Below, piece by piece: positions 1-8,059 of a stretch of 51,234 bases of DNA; position 1 is the stretch's first letter; every line of letters begins with the position of its first letter. Source of the stretch: a virus; the IMG/VR virus record IMGVR_UViG_3300049433_000104, positions 1-51,234 of that record, one strand, 5' to 3'. Made by a program: the position numbers and the translations under genes. Under the pieces are notes generated by a model that saw nothing but the letters and a program-made list of their open reading frames with translations, was not told where the DNA came from and did no database searches.

Positions 1-824
1 ACGATGCCATCTTCCGGATAGAGGCTGGTCTTCTGGCCAAAGCCACCACCGATATCGCCGACCAGCACACGAATGCTTTCCTTCGGCCGCTTGAGGACAG
101 AATCCGCCAAAATATCGCGGGTCGAACCCGGCGTCTGCGACTGCACATGCAGGATCAGCCGTCCCGATTTCTTGTCGATCTCGGCGATGGTACTGCGCGG
201 CTCCATTGCGGAGGGGACGAGACGCTGGCTGACGACGTCGAGCGAGACCACATGCGCGGCCTTGGCGAAAGCGGCTTCAACCGCGGCCGCATCGCCATAG
301 CTCATCGCCGCCACGATATTGTCGGGCGCATCCGGCCAGACAACGGGCGCGCCGGGCTTGGTCGCCGCAATCGGATCGACGACGGACGGCAACACTTCAT
401 ATTCGATGGCGATGGCTTCAGCCGCGGTCTGAGCTGCGACGCGCGATGTGGCGACAACGGCGGCAACGGGCTCGCCGGCGAAGCGCACGATCTCGTGGGC
501 CAGCAATCGCCGTGGCGGCACCGTCATCGGCTTGCCGTCGGGACGCTGGAAAACCGCCAGCGTCGGAAGCGTGCCGATATCATCGGCGACCAGATCGGCG
601 CCGGTGTACACCGCTTCGACACCGGGCATCGCAGCCGCGGCTTTGGTATCGATCGACACCATCAGCGCATGGGCATGCGGCGAGCGCAGCACATACAGCC
701 ATAGCGCGCCATCTTCGGGCCTGTCGTCGATGAACTGCCCCTTTCCGGTCAACAGCCTCTGGTCTTCAAGACGTTTTATCGGCTGGCCGGCGCCGAAGTG
801 CATGTTGCCGGGCAGAATGTTCAT
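1..824 (-). CDS. Xanthine/CO dehydrogenase-type molybdopterin subunit, N-terminal part (runs off left edge)
   Basis: Reading the minus strand from ATG 822-824 gives an open frame to the window edge, beginning MNILPGNMHFGAGQPIKRLE. It continues with RLLTGKGQFIDD, RSPHAHA and FAGEPVAAVVA, and near the edge GDIGGGFGQKT. These are the hallmarks of the large molybdopterin-binding subunit of the xanthine dehydrogenase / aerobic CO dehydrogenase family: an a/b hammerhead domain followed by the start of the Mo-cofactor domain, whose GGGFG loop contacts the cofactor. These enzymes hydroxylate aromatic heterocycles or aldehydes, or oxidise CO, together with FAD and 2Fe-2S subunits. Only about 274 residues are inside the window, so the active-site glutamate and substrate class cannot be seen. 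The start was chosen because the family begins just before the RLED/LLTG motif. Confidence 0.9.
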   Translation of the reverse strand, partial: MNILPGNMHFGAGQPIKRLEDQRLLTGKGQFIDDRPEDGALWLYVLRSPHAHALMVSIDTKAAAAMPGVEAVYTGADLVADDIGTLPTLAVFQRPDGKPMTVPPRRLLAHEIVRFAGEPVAAVVATSRVAAQTAAEAIAIEYEVLPSVVDPIAATKPGAPVVWPDAPDNIVAAMSYGDAAAVEAAFAKAAHVVSLDVVSQRLVPSAMEPRSTIAEIDKKSGRLILHVQSQTPGSTRDILADSVLKRPKESIRVLVGDIGGGFGQKTSLYPEDGI

Positions 825-844
825 CAGTTTGTCCTTTTCAATTC

Positions 845-984
845 CGTCATTCCGGGATGCGCCTCTTGGCGCAGGCCCGGAATCCATAACCACGATCGGC
901 GGTTATGGATTCCGGGCTCGCTCGCGGAGCCTGTCATCGGGCCGCGCTTTGCGCGGACCCGTTGGCTCGCGCCCCGGAATGACG
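845..984. repeat. Intergenic palindromic element with 12-bp terminal inverted repeats
   Basis: The 192-bp gap between two minus-strand genes is mostly filled by this element. Its ends are exact inverted repeats, CGTCATTCCGGG (845-856) and CCCGGAATGACG (973-984). Inside is a perfect 16-bp inverted repeat, 876-891 against 901-916, around a 9-nt loop. Elements starting CGTCATTCCGGG are abundant between genes in Bradyrhizobium and Rhodopseudomonas chromosomes. It may fold as a strong RNA hairpin and act as a transcript end, but there is no U-tract. Confidence 0.75.
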
Positions 985-1016
985 AACGTAATGTGTTTGA
1001 CGCCATCAACAAGTGA

Positions 1017-1892
1017 TCAGCCGATATCCCGCAATACCGCTTCGACCACCTTGCGTTCATCCGCCGTCAATGCCGCCTGCGGTGCAATGGGATCGCCGAC
1101 GTCGTAGCCCTGGATCGCAAGCCCGGCCTTGATGCAGGCGGCGAGATTATACTTCGCGAACGCTTCGTTGAGGCGCCACAGCCGGCGCTGCAGCTTCATC
1201 GCTTCGTCCCAGCGCTGCGCTTTACAGAGAGTATAGAGCTCGACGCTCTGGCGCGGAATAATGCAGGCCGGTCCCGCCATCCAGCCGACGCCCCCGATCA
1301 GCATCACCGCGGCCGGAATATGCGCCGACGCCGAGAATACGCTGATGGCATCGCCGCAGCGGTTCATGATCGACAGCAGCCGCCCGGTATTGGTCGAGGC
1401 GTCCTTGATGGCGACGATGCGCGGATGCGCGGCGAGCCTTGCGATCACGTCGAGCGAGAGATCGGAGCGCTGAAACTGCGGATTGGTGTAGATCACCACC
1501 GGGATGTCGACCGCGTCCGCAATGGCACGGAAGTAGGATTCGACTTGCGCGTCTTGAAGCGGAAAATACGCTTCAAGGATTGCGAGAATGCCGTCGGCAC
1601 CGAGCTTTTGATATGATTTCGCCTGCGCCACCGCGTCCGCGGTCGACGTCGAAGCAACGCCGGCGATAACGGGCACGCGCCGTTGCGCAGCTTCGATGGT
1701 CGTCTTCACCACCGCGGTGCGTTGCTCGGAATTCAGATAGGCGAACTCGCCGGTCGAGCCGAGCGGCGTCAAGCCGTGCACGCCGGCCTTGATCAGATCG
1801 TCGCAGAGCCGGCCGAGCACCTCGTTGCGGATGTGTCCGGCGGCATCAACGGGCGAGACCAGGTAGGGAAAGACGCCGTGAAAATCAGCCAT
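1017..1892 (-). CDS. DapA/NanA-family Schiff-base aldolase
   Basis: A 291-residue TIM-barrel lyase of the dihydrodipicolinate synthase / N-acetylneuraminate lyase superfamily, at the usual family length. Visible motifs are the GSTGE carboxylate-binding loop (residues 45-49), the catalytic tyrosine in YTNP (Tyr135) and the Schiff-base lysine in IKDAS (Lys163). The family condenses or cleaves pyruvate-type 2-oxo acids through a lysine imine in the cytoplasm. True biosynthetic DapA is usually near lysine genes. This copy lies between a molybdopterin hydroxylase and a divergent FAD oxidoreductase, so a catabolic aldolase or dehydratase role is as likely. Substrate is not assignable from sequence. 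The start ATG is 61 bp from the divergent ATG at 1954. Confidence 0.88.
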   Translation of the reverse strand: MADFHGVFPYLVSPVDAAGHIRNEVLGRLCDDLIKAGVHGLTPLGSTGEFAYLNSEQRTAVVKTTIEAAQRRVPVIAGVASTSTADAVAQAKSYQKLGADGILAILEAYFPLQDAQVESYFRAIADAVDIPVVIYTNPQFQRSDLSLDVIARLAAHPRIVAIKDASTNTGRLLSIMNRCGDAISVFSASAHIPAAVMLIGGVGWMAGPACIIPRQSVELYTLCKAQRWDEAMKLQRRLWRLNEAFAKYNLAACIKAGLAIQGYDVGDPIAPQAALTADERKVVEAVLRDIG

Positions 1893-1953
1893 GGGTAGGA
1901 TCAGGTCTCAATTCGCTTGACGCGCAAACGAGGCGCCGGAACTCTATAGTTCA

Positions 1954-3255
1954 ATGACCGTTAGGGAGAAAGCCCCCAGAAATCGACCAATTCCGCGCCA
2001 CGGAGTCCCCATTAACACCCTCGAGTCCGACAACACCGAGCAAGCCGACCTGCGCGGCGGCCGTTCGCCGTGGTTTGCGCATGCCGGGCAGCGCACCCGA
2101 GCCGATGTAAGCGAGGATCTGAAGTGCGACGCGCTGATCGTCGGCGGTGGCATCACCGGATCGCTGATCGCCGAGCAGCTGACGCGGCAAGGCCTCGATG
2201 TCGTGATCATCGACCGGGAATTTCCCGGCCGTGGCAGCACGGCGGCAAGCACATCGATGCTGCTATGGGAAATCGACCGTTCCCTGACGCAACTGACCGA
2301 AATCTACGGCTTTGAGCGGGCGTCGCGCGCCTATCAGGCAAGCCTGCAGGCGGTGAGCGGTTTGAAATCGCTGGTGCTCGACCTCGGCGTCGCCTGCGAC
2401 ATGCGGACCAAGGATTCGATCTATCTCGCCGCCGGCAGCACCAGCAAGGAACTGATCGAAGAACACGCGCTTCGCCGGCGTGCCGGATTGCCGGGCGCGT
2501 TCCTCGACCACGCCATGCTGCTGGAGAATTTCGGCATCGCGCGCGCCGGCGCCATCGTATCGCCTGATGCGGCCGACGCCGATCCGATGCAACTGGCGCA
2601 CGGGTTGCTTAGGGTCGCGGTTTCCCGCGGCGCGCGCCTGTTCGAAGCCGAAGCAATCGAATTCGACGCCGCATCGCGCTCCGTGGGCGTGCGGTTGCAG
2701 AACGGCCGCCAGATCGAAGCGCGCCACGTGGTTCTCGCCACCGGTTATGTGATGCCGAAAATCATTCATTCGACCATCCAAACAGTGTCGTCGAGCTGGG
2801 CGATCGCGACCGCGCCGCAGCCGGAAAATATCTGGAACGGCGGCGCGCTGATCTGGGAGGACAGCAAGGACTATCTCTACGCGCGAACCACGGTTTCGGG
2901 CCGCATCATCATCGGCGGCGAGGACAGCGATGAAATCATCGAGCCGGAGGCGCGCGACGCGCTGATCCCGGAAAAGTCGCGCATCCTCGCACAAAAGCTT
3001 GCAGCGCTTTGGCCGCATGCAAATCGCGACATCGCGTATCGCTGGGCTGGAACGTTCGATACCACCAGTGACGGCTTGCCGTTGATCGGTCCGGTGCCTG
3101 GAAAGAAGGGCATCTTTGCGGCCTATGGTTACGGCGGCAACGGCATCACGTTCAGTTATCTCGCCGCGCAGTTGATCGGCGGGCTGATCGCAGGGGAGAC
3201 TTCGAAGCTGCTGAACGATTTCGCGCTGGATCGGGATGGAAAGGCTGAGGTCTAG
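1954..3255 (+). CDS. DAO-type FAD-dependent oxidoreductase
   Basis: A 433-residue flavoprotein with an N-terminal leader of about 55 residues (LRGGRSPWF) and then the dinucleotide-binding fold DALIVGGGITG (residues 59-69), closed by the acidic end of strand 2 at Asp87. GSTAASTSMLLWEID follows and the C-terminal GRIIIGGED and DGLPLIGP motifs complete the D-amino-acid-oxidase/glycine-oxidase (DAO) fold. No Rieske 2Fe-2S domain follows, unlike some relatives. It should oxidise an amine, amino acid or similar C-N/C-O substrate, which is unknown. It is divergent from the aldolase and its stop is only 26 bp from the converging Hsp70-like gene. The start is uncertain: a TATAGT box (1945-1950) lies too close upstream to serve this ATG. 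Confidence 0.88.
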   Translation: MTVREKAPRNRPIPRHGVPINTLESDNTEQADLRGGRSPWFAHAGQRTRADVSEDLKCDALIVGGGITGSLIAEQLTRQGLDVVIIDREFPGRGSTAASTSMLLWEIDRSLTQLTEIYGFERASRAYQASLQAVSGLKSLVLDLGVACDMRTKDSIYLAAGSTSKELIEEHALRRRAGLPGAFLDHAMLLENFGIARAGAIVSPDAADADPMQLAHGLLRVAVSRGARLFEAEAIEFDAASRSVGVRLQNGRQIEARHVVLATGYVMPKIIHSTIQTVSSSWAIATAPQPENIWNGGALIWEDSKDYLYARTTVSGRIIIGGEDSDEIIEPEARDALIPEKSRILAQKLAALWPHANRDIAYRWAGTFDTTSDGLPLIGPVPGKKGIFAAYGYGGNGITFSYLAAQLIGGLIAGETSKLLNDFALDRDGKAEV

Positions 3256-3271
3256 CACGACAAAAAATAGT

Positions 3272-3280
3272 CGCTCCCTA
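3272..3280. other. att-like 9-mer CGCTCCCTA at the outer edge of the AT-rich module
   Basis: CGCTCCCTA matches nine consecutive bases of the prophage core TGGCGCTCCCTAGG on the same strand. It lies in the 26-bp gap between the FAD gene stop (3255) and the Hsp70-like gene stop (3282), exactly at the change to lower-GC DNA. It could be a degraded attachment site left by an earlier island at the same tRNA-Glu. A 9-bp match can also occur by chance. Confidence 0.35.
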
Positions 3281-3281
3281 A

Positions 3282-5063
3282 TCAAATTCCGCGAACCGGG
3301 TACCGTTCCAAAACACGTTTTCCCTGTTGCACATGAGGTGTAACAGGAGCCCCAAGATCTTTTTTTTCGTTAGGAAGTTGAGGCGCGCAACCACCAATCG
3401 CGACGGCGCACTGCGAAAATTCGCGCGCGGTCATTTCTGCGAGATCACGCGGAAGGGCGTTGATCCACTGTGGCAGATCGTTGATCCGTTCAAAATTAAA
3501 ATTGACGCCCCGAACAGTTGAAACGCCTTTAGCAAGATCTGCAATTATTGGAAGCTTCGACGAACCGCCGGTAAGAAGCACATGTATTGGTACAGGGCGG
3601 CCTAACGCTCTTGTTGCATTCCGATATTCGTTAACATTTTCTTCGGTTAGCGCTGCTGCTAAAAGCTCATCACGCTGAGTTCGGAGGTCTTTACCCAACT
3701 CTTGATAGGATGCTTCTGCGATAACCTCTTCGAGAGTTAAAAGGCCGGATGCGCCAGGCCGCAGCGAAATTGCAACTGTTCCCTCGGTGAATAGTTGTCG
3801 CTTTAAGCCTCGAATTTGAGAATCCAAATCTGCCTTGATAATTGCAAAGTCCTCGGCATTCCATGGGCTGCCATTCTCTGGCTGTACGTTACAGGCTCGG
3901 AGCATTATCGGCCGAAGCGCATGATCAAAGCGATTTCCGGCGACTCGCGACATTCTCACTGCCGATGAAATAAGCGCCAGAGACGAAGTTTCAGTCTTGC
4001 GGTCGTAAAAACTTTGAAACAGCGCAAAATCCGTTGTGCCGGCTCCCGCGTCAATAACCAGCATTAACTGTCTCGCCTGCGGTGACACCGACGTGTCCAG
4101 AAAGTCTTCGAACTGCGTTGCGCCTGCAGCGACTGGCTCGCGAATAGACGCGTGAAGAGCTAGTATCGGCTCTAACTTAGAGACATCTTGTTTTTTCACA
4201 GCATCTAATACGGATTTGGCGCGGTGTGTCGTTAAGGTCGCCCACTCCTCGCTTAACGTATCAGCGACTATTTGTGCTTGTAGAAGCGCCTTTGCCAAAA
4301 CCCCCTGTGCCCATTTTGCGCGTTGCGCACTAGGAACGTCATCCACAGAATGTTCAAAGCACGGTATCGCGTATCTCCGCACGGCAGACCGTAAATCGGA
4401 ATATTTCGTAACGAGCTCTAGTGCATCAGCTTGCGCAGCAGCCGTCAGGGCTTTCAAGGCGAGATCTGTCAACCAAGCTAGATAGAGTACAAGTAAATCT
4501 CCCTTCGTAAGTCCTGAACCCGTAGGATCAATTCCATCGGTCAACGGAATCTCGGAAATATTGAGATTGGGCGCAACCTCGCTCAGTAGACGTTTGATGT
4601 TGTCAAATCTGTATCTACCTGTATGAATTTCAGCTTCCTGTTGGCGTTCTGCCGCATTGCCAAAAAAAATGGTGCCAACTTTAGTAATAAAAATCGAAGA
4701 CGGCACAGCAAGAACGGACTGACCATCTGCTTGTTTACCAAGGACTAGCGGCAAGGTTGCGATAGAGCTGGACATACAAGCCCAAGCTTTTGACATCGCC
4801 GTCCCAAAATCTAAACATATCCGCAAGGCCTCTTCCGGGATTGGTGAGCGTGTTAAGGCTGCTAAATTCAATTTGGCATCAACGACTATTGGCGCGGTCT
4901 GCCGAATCTCCGCTTCAATTGTAACCCCAGCAAGCTCGCGGAATGCCTCGACTTCATCCTTGGACAGAGTGCTTCCAGGAATTTGAAAGTAATCGCCTTC
5001 CTTGTGCAATCTATTTAGGAAGCTAGACACCAATGCTCGTGCAATTGCCTTATCCAAGATCAA
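3282..5063 (-). CDS. Hsp70/actin-fold ATPase without a recognisable substrate-binding domain
   Basis: A 593-residue protein carrying the three ATP-binding signatures of the actin/Hsp70 fold: phosphate-1 LDFGTAMSKA (84-93), phosphate-2 VIDAGAGTTDFALF (336-349) and adenosine LLTGGSSKLP (496-505). VPSSIFI and an RFDNIKRLL segment lie where DnaK has its VPS and KRLIGR regions. An N-terminal extension of about 75 residues precedes phosphate-1. Only some 80 residues follow the adenosine loop, so the DnaK peptide-binding and lid domains are absent. Base composition is clearly more AT-rich than the neighbours, suggesting transfer. The gene is 12 bp downstream of a helical protein with a GrpE-like end, so the two probably form one chaperone-like or switch-like ATPase module. 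A defence role is possible but is inference only. Confidence 0.78.
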   Translation of the reverse strand: MILDKAIARALVSSFLNRLHKEGDYFQIPGSTLSKDEVEAFRELAGVTIEAEIRQTAPIVVDAKLNLAALTRSPIPEEALRICLDFGTAMSKAWACMSSSIATLPLVLGKQADGQSVLAVPSSIFITKVGTIFFGNAAERQQEAEIHTGRYRFDNIKRLLSEVAPNLNISEIPLTDGIDPTGSGLTKGDLLVLYLAWLTDLALKALTAAAQADALELVTKYSDLRSAVRRYAIPCFEHSVDDVPSAQRAKWAQGVLAKALLQAQIVADTLSEEWATLTTHRAKSVLDAVKKQDVSKLEPILALHASIREPVAAGATQFEDFLDTSVSPQARQLMLVIDAGAGTTDFALFQSFYDRKTETSSLALISSAVRMSRVAGNRFDHALRPIMLRACNVQPENGSPWNAEDFAIIKADLDSQIRGLKRQLFTEGTVAISLRPGASGLLTLEEVIAEASYQELGKDLRTQRDELLAAALTEENVNEYRNATRALGRPVPIHVLLTGGSSKLPIIADLAKGVSTVRGVNFNFERINDLPQWINALPRDLAEMTAREFSQCAVAIGGCAPQLPNEKKDLGAPVTPHVQQGKRVLERYPVRGI

Positions 5064-5075
5064 TCTCCCACTGGA

Positions 5076-6488
5076 CTAATTTGCAGATGCCAAGCCCTTT
5101 AGAATAACATCTGATCCGCCATCATGTCGGCGACGCACGATCGGCTGACGCACAATTTTTACGGACCGCTCTTTAGGAAAATCCCCTGACGGGAGATCGT
5201 AGACATTTGGCGAATATTCGACGATGTCACCAACGCTTCCGATGGCGGCTAATCCGTGCTGCGACGCAATAGCTCGAACCGCCCGTTGCAGCGAGTCATT
5301 GTTTACATTCTCACGATTGTCCAGTGATAAACGAAACATTTCAGCTAGTTGGCGCACGAATGATTCCGCACCGACAGCAGAAAGAGCGGAGGACGACCTT
5401 TGTTTGCTTGTTCCACGTTCCATTCCGCGAATCCAATCCTGGATTTCTCCTGATAACCCAGCTTCGCTACTGACTATCTCCGTTATTCGATTTTTGTACT
5501 GTTCTTCATTATTTATTGCTTGTTTAAGTCTCTGCAGAAGTACTTCTGATCGTTGGCCGCCTCGCGCACGAAATACTAAGCCGGCGGTCAACTTATCAAT
5601 GATCGGTCCTAGAGCTGCATTTATAATCTCGGGGAAAGATCGCGGCGACCACCACCGATTTATGACTTGGACCAAATCATAAAGTTCAGGTTCGTCCATT
5701 ATGGTCAAACGGACGGCAAGAATTTCATCCAACAACTCAATCGCCGCCTTTGCCGTCAAGTCTAGTCCTTTCGGACGATTTTGCTTAGGTCCGAGGGAGA
5801 TCATCATACGGATAAGTTTTGCCAGTAATTGCCCGGATACAGGAGTGACAGTTAACTTCGAGCGTTTTGTTCGAATCCCCTCAACAAGAGCATCGCATAT
5901 ATCCTTCAGCCGTCCGGCGGCGGCTTCAAGATCTCGTGCAGCGACGTCCTGCAACCCGGGCTCATTAAGCAAACGCTCGATCCATTTATCAATTGACGGC
6001 TCTTGATGTGCAATCTCGCGGGCTAACGCCAATCGACAGCGCTGCGAACGCTCTTCGTCGCCGAGAGCCCTGAAGACGTAAGGTGACAACCATGGGCCGG
6101 TCGCGTCTTTAAGTGCCTCCGCAATATTTTCGCGAACCTCAGCCGGTTTGGCGCTGCCTGGAAGAGATTTTTTATCAGAAATCGTGGATAGCGCAGGTAA
6201 CGGCAGTGAAAGAGAGGCTCGCCTAACCTCGGACGCCATTGCTTGCACCCGCTTATTGTTCTTCATTGAAGCGGGAAGTCGAACGAGAAGGTCAATTGCA
6301 ACTAGCCTACTGGTATCATCTCCAGATCGTGCGATATGGCCTAAGCCCTCTAATCCTTGCTGTAGCCAAGAATAGAATGATTCACCGTTAGGCTTGGCCT
6401 TCGAACTCATCATTTGACGAGCCGAGGACCATTTTTCTTCTAGAAGAGTTGCTTCTGCGAAAGCACGGACTTGTTCGAGTGGATCCAT
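5076..6488 (-). CDS. Helical partner protein with GrpE-like C-terminal domain
   Basis: A 470-residue, charged, predicted largely alpha-helical protein with no signal peptide or membrane segment. The last 54 residues (417-470) change character: GSVGDIVEYSPNVYDLPSG, then SVKIVRQPIV, then VILKGLA. This pattern resembles the small beta-domain of GrpE, the Hsp70 nucleotide-exchange factor, whose C-terminus reads roughly G-VG-VV-FDP--H----G-----V-IVRPGV. GrpE itself is much shorter, so the helical N-terminal 400 residues would be a fused scaffold or sensor. It is the first gene of a two-gene AT-rich operon with the Hsp70-like ATPase 12 bp downstream. The exchange-factor reading is inferred from this pairing and the C-terminal pattern; no family is recognised for the rest. 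Confidence 0.62.
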   Translation of the reverse strand: MDPLEQVRAFAEATLLEEKWSSARQMMSSKAKPNGESFYSWLQQGLEGLGHIARSGDDTSRLVAIDLLVRLPASMKNNKRVQAMASEVRRASLSLPLPALSTISDKKSLPGSAKPAEVRENIAEALKDATGPWLSPYVFRALGDEERSQRCRLALAREIAHQEPSIDKWIERLLNEPGLQDVAARDLEAAAGRLKDICDALVEGIRTKRSKLTVTPVSGQLLAKLIRMMISLGPKQNRPKGLDLTAKAAIELLDEILAVRLTIMDEPELYDLVQVINRWWSPRSFPEIINAALGPIIDKLTAGLVFRARGGQRSEVLLQRLKQAINNEEQYKNRITEIVSSEAGLSGEIQDWIRGMERGTSKQRSSSALSAVGAESFVRQLAEMFRLSLDNRENVNNDSLQRAVRAIASQHGLAAIGSVGDIVEYSPNVYDLPSGDFPKERSVKIVRQPIVRRRHDGGSDVILKGLASAN

Positions 6489-6587
6489 CTAATAATTCCA
6501 AATTAGGCCGAGCGGACTCGAACTATGGATTGTCGCTATTGCAGCGAACTCCTCGACGGGAATGGCGCATAAGTCTTTGACAGTGCT

Positions 6588-6601
6588 TGGCGCTCCCTAG
6601 G
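6588..6601. other. attL core
   Basis: TGGCGCTCCCTAGG, identical to the 3' end of tRNA-Glu (CCA complement, discriminator, acceptor strand and two T-stem bases). It is the distal copy of the att core. Its assignment to this phage, rather than an older island, is supported by arm-type repeats 72 bp inside. Confidence 0.8.
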
Positions 6602-6620
6602 AGGGCGGGAGCGCTTTTTT
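6590..6620 (+). terminator. Rho-independent terminator built on attL
   Basis: GCGCTCCC (6590-6597) pairs with GGGAGCGC (6607-6614) and is followed by six T (6615-6620) on the + strand. The left arm is the tRNA-derived att core itself. It would stop + strand transcription crossing from host into prophage. Confidence 0.7.
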
Positions 6621-6672
6621 ACTGCCAAATTCGACAGCGATTTCAGTCTACACGACGCCGGCGCCGGCGCAA

Positions 6673-6696
6673 TGTTGGACACTTTGTTGGACAGTT
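6673..6696 (+). other. Putative integrase arm-binding site at attL
   Basis: Two GTTGGACA octamers 12 bp apart. The 24-bp segment is repeated with one mismatch and in the same orientation at 49396-49419, 77 bp inside attR. Equal distance from both cores and identical spacing suggest recognition by the integrase N-terminal domain or an excisionase. Confidence 0.6.
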
Positions 6697-6772
6697 CCCT
6701 TGCCGTTTTGTTCGCTACTTGTCCGGGGCCGAACGTTGCGCCGCGAGAGCCGAAACGCTTTGATCGCGCCCG

Positions 6773-7132
6773 ATGTCCGGCCGCACAAACTATCCCGTTC
6801 GCTTCCTAGGCGTCCAGCCGTTCCGTCGCATGCCGATCGCGCCTCTGTCCAACGTCGAAGCGGCCGAGCAGCTGGCGCTGGAACGCGACCTGAGAAATGA
6901 ACCGACGCCACTTTCAGGCGGCATGCGGAAGGCCCAGCACAAGGCGCTAGAGGCACAGAACAGCTTGCGCCGACGAATGCCGCGCCGGCACGGCCAAGCC
7001 GACGCCTTGCGGGCCTATGGCCTTTTCACCGCCACCTGCCCGCGGTGCCGCCATTCCATGTTCTTTGACCAGATCGACGACGACGACTTGGGCGCTATCC
7101 GATGCGACCGCTGCAAGCGGCCGATCTGGTAA
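6773..7132 (+). CDS. Small protein with C-terminal zinc ribbon
   Basis: A 119-residue product whose last 35 residues form a clear zinc ribbon: CPRC, a 16-18 residue acidic stretch, then CDRCKRPIW. The N-terminal part is basic and arginine-rich, without a recognised domain. It lies alone on the + strand just inside attL, converging on the late operon. That is a usual place for a moron or a regulator expressed from the lysogen. No good Shine-Dalgarno precedes ATG 6773; ATG 6830 (MPIAPLSNVE) is an alternative. The function (DNA, RNA or protein binding) is unknown. Confidence 0.6.
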   Translation: MSGRTNYPVRFLGVQPFRRMPIAPLSNVEAAEQLALERDLRNEPTPLSGGMRKAQHKALEAQNSLRRRMPRRHGQADALRAYGLFTATCPRCRHSMFFDQIDDDDLGAIRCDRCKRPIW

Positions 7133-7136
7133 AGAC

Positions 7137-7173
7137 AAAAAAGCCCGCCACCGAGGGTTCCCGATGGCGGGCT
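7137..7173 (-). terminator. Rho-independent terminator of the late operon
   Basis: AGCCCGCCA (7142-7150) pairs perfectly with TGGCGGGCT (7165-7173). Read on the minus strand the hairpin is followed by six T (complement of A7137-7142). It lies 48 bp beyond the last lysis-region gene and so ends the roughly 27-kb late transcript. Confidence 0.85.
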
Positions 7174-7220
7174 ATCTTCACTCGGAACGTGGCAGAGACC
7201 TTTAAGCCATAGATGCCCGA

Positions 7221-7670
7221 TTATTCGACACGGAAGTTCAGCGTTGGCGTCTTGATGCAGAACAGCCGCGGTAAGATTGTCTGCAACAAATTGCACTGGA
7301 AACACACGTCGCCTTGATAAGTTACCTCAGGCGGCAGCTTCATCGGCGGCAACATGAATGCGCGCGCCAAGTGCGTATCGCCCTTGCTAACGGTCATGGC
7401 GGCCGGCGTGGTGTCATACGTGATCAGCTTTTCGCCTGTCCGGGCGTCCCATAGGGTTCGCTGTAGCGTTCCGGGGCAAAGTCGCGAAGGCGGTTCGGCG
7501 AATTTCCAGTCGACGACCACCATTGAATGCTGTGGCGCGGGATCGGGCGAAACGAAACTAAGTTTCTGATCATAGGAATACGGCCGCTGCGTATCGAGCC
7601 ACATCACACCGAGCCACCCGCCGAACGCCATCATTGCGAGTATGAAAAGAGCGAAGCGCAAGTGTCTCAT
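7221..7670 (-). CDS. Membrane-anchored phage protein of unknown function
   Basis: A 149-residue product starting with one hydrophobic segment (RFALFILAMMAFGGWLGVMW) and then a soluble, probably periplasmic domain with four cysteines (RLCPG, VCFQCN, FCIK). It is the last gene of the late operon, overlapping the preceding stop by 4 bp (ATGA), next to holin and endolysin. Position suggests a lysis accessory or superinfection-exclusion protein. It is not a recognisable spanin: there is no lipobox and no coiled coil. Confidence 0.7.
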   Translation of the reverse strand: MRHLRFALFILAMMAFGGWLGVMWLDTQRPYSYDQKLSFVSPDPAPQHSMVVVDWKFAEPPSRLCPGTLQRTLWDARTGEKLITYDTTPAAMTVSKGDTHLARAFMLPPMKLPPEVTYQGDVCFQCNLLQTILPRLFCIKTPTLNFRVE

Positions 7671-8044
7671 TTGCTACCCGCAAAAAACATCTTTACCCTG
7701 TCCCATAAGATCAGGACGGTGGTCAGCCCGCCGACGATCGCGGCAATCCCCCAAAACAGATAGCGGCCGGTTGAGCGCAGCAGCAGATAAGCCTGCAGGC
7801 CCTGCACTTCCTCCTTTCGAAGATCTGCAAGGAACGCAAGCGTTTCTGGTTTTGCTTTGCTGAGAAAATCCTGCAGCGGCTTCTGCTCCGGACTTCCTAT
7901 CTTGCGCAGAATTTCAAGCCCGTCCGGGTTCATATCGCCGATGATGTCGGCCATCTCCAGCAGGTTTGCAAACCGCTGCGTCGTCATCATTTTTAGACGC
8001 CACTGAACGACAGCTTCTTCAGTCGCGAGGCCCTGATCCGGCAT
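7667..8044 (-). CDS. Tail-anchored membrane protein in lysis cassette
   Basis: 125 residues. The N-terminal 85 are soluble, helical and charged; a single C-terminal transmembrane segment (YLFWGIAAIVGGLTTVLILW) is followed by a short basic end (RVKMFFAGSK). That topology fits a tail-anchored inner-membrane protein. It lies between the 3TM-like holin and the anchored protein at 7221. An antiholin or holin-partner role is possible from position only. Confidence 0.7.
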   Translation of the reverse strand: MPDQGLATEEAVVQWRLKMMTTQRFANLLEMADIIGDMNPDGLEILRKIGSPEQKPLQDFLSKAKPETLAFLADLRKEEVQGLQAYLLLRSTGRYLFWGIAAIVGGLTTVLILWDRVKMFFAGSK

Positions 8045-8059
8045 TTTCGATTTCCGCCG

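Noticed and set aside
2263-3285. 340-codon minus-strand frame opposite the FAD oxidoreductase
   Set aside because: Arginine-rich shadow of the motif-bearing + strand flavoprotein.
6505-6535. tRNA-like T-arm TTCGAGTCC upstream of the GrpE-like gene
   Set aside because: The flanking bases do not pair as a T-stem or acceptor stem, so there is no support for a tRNA or a second att target.
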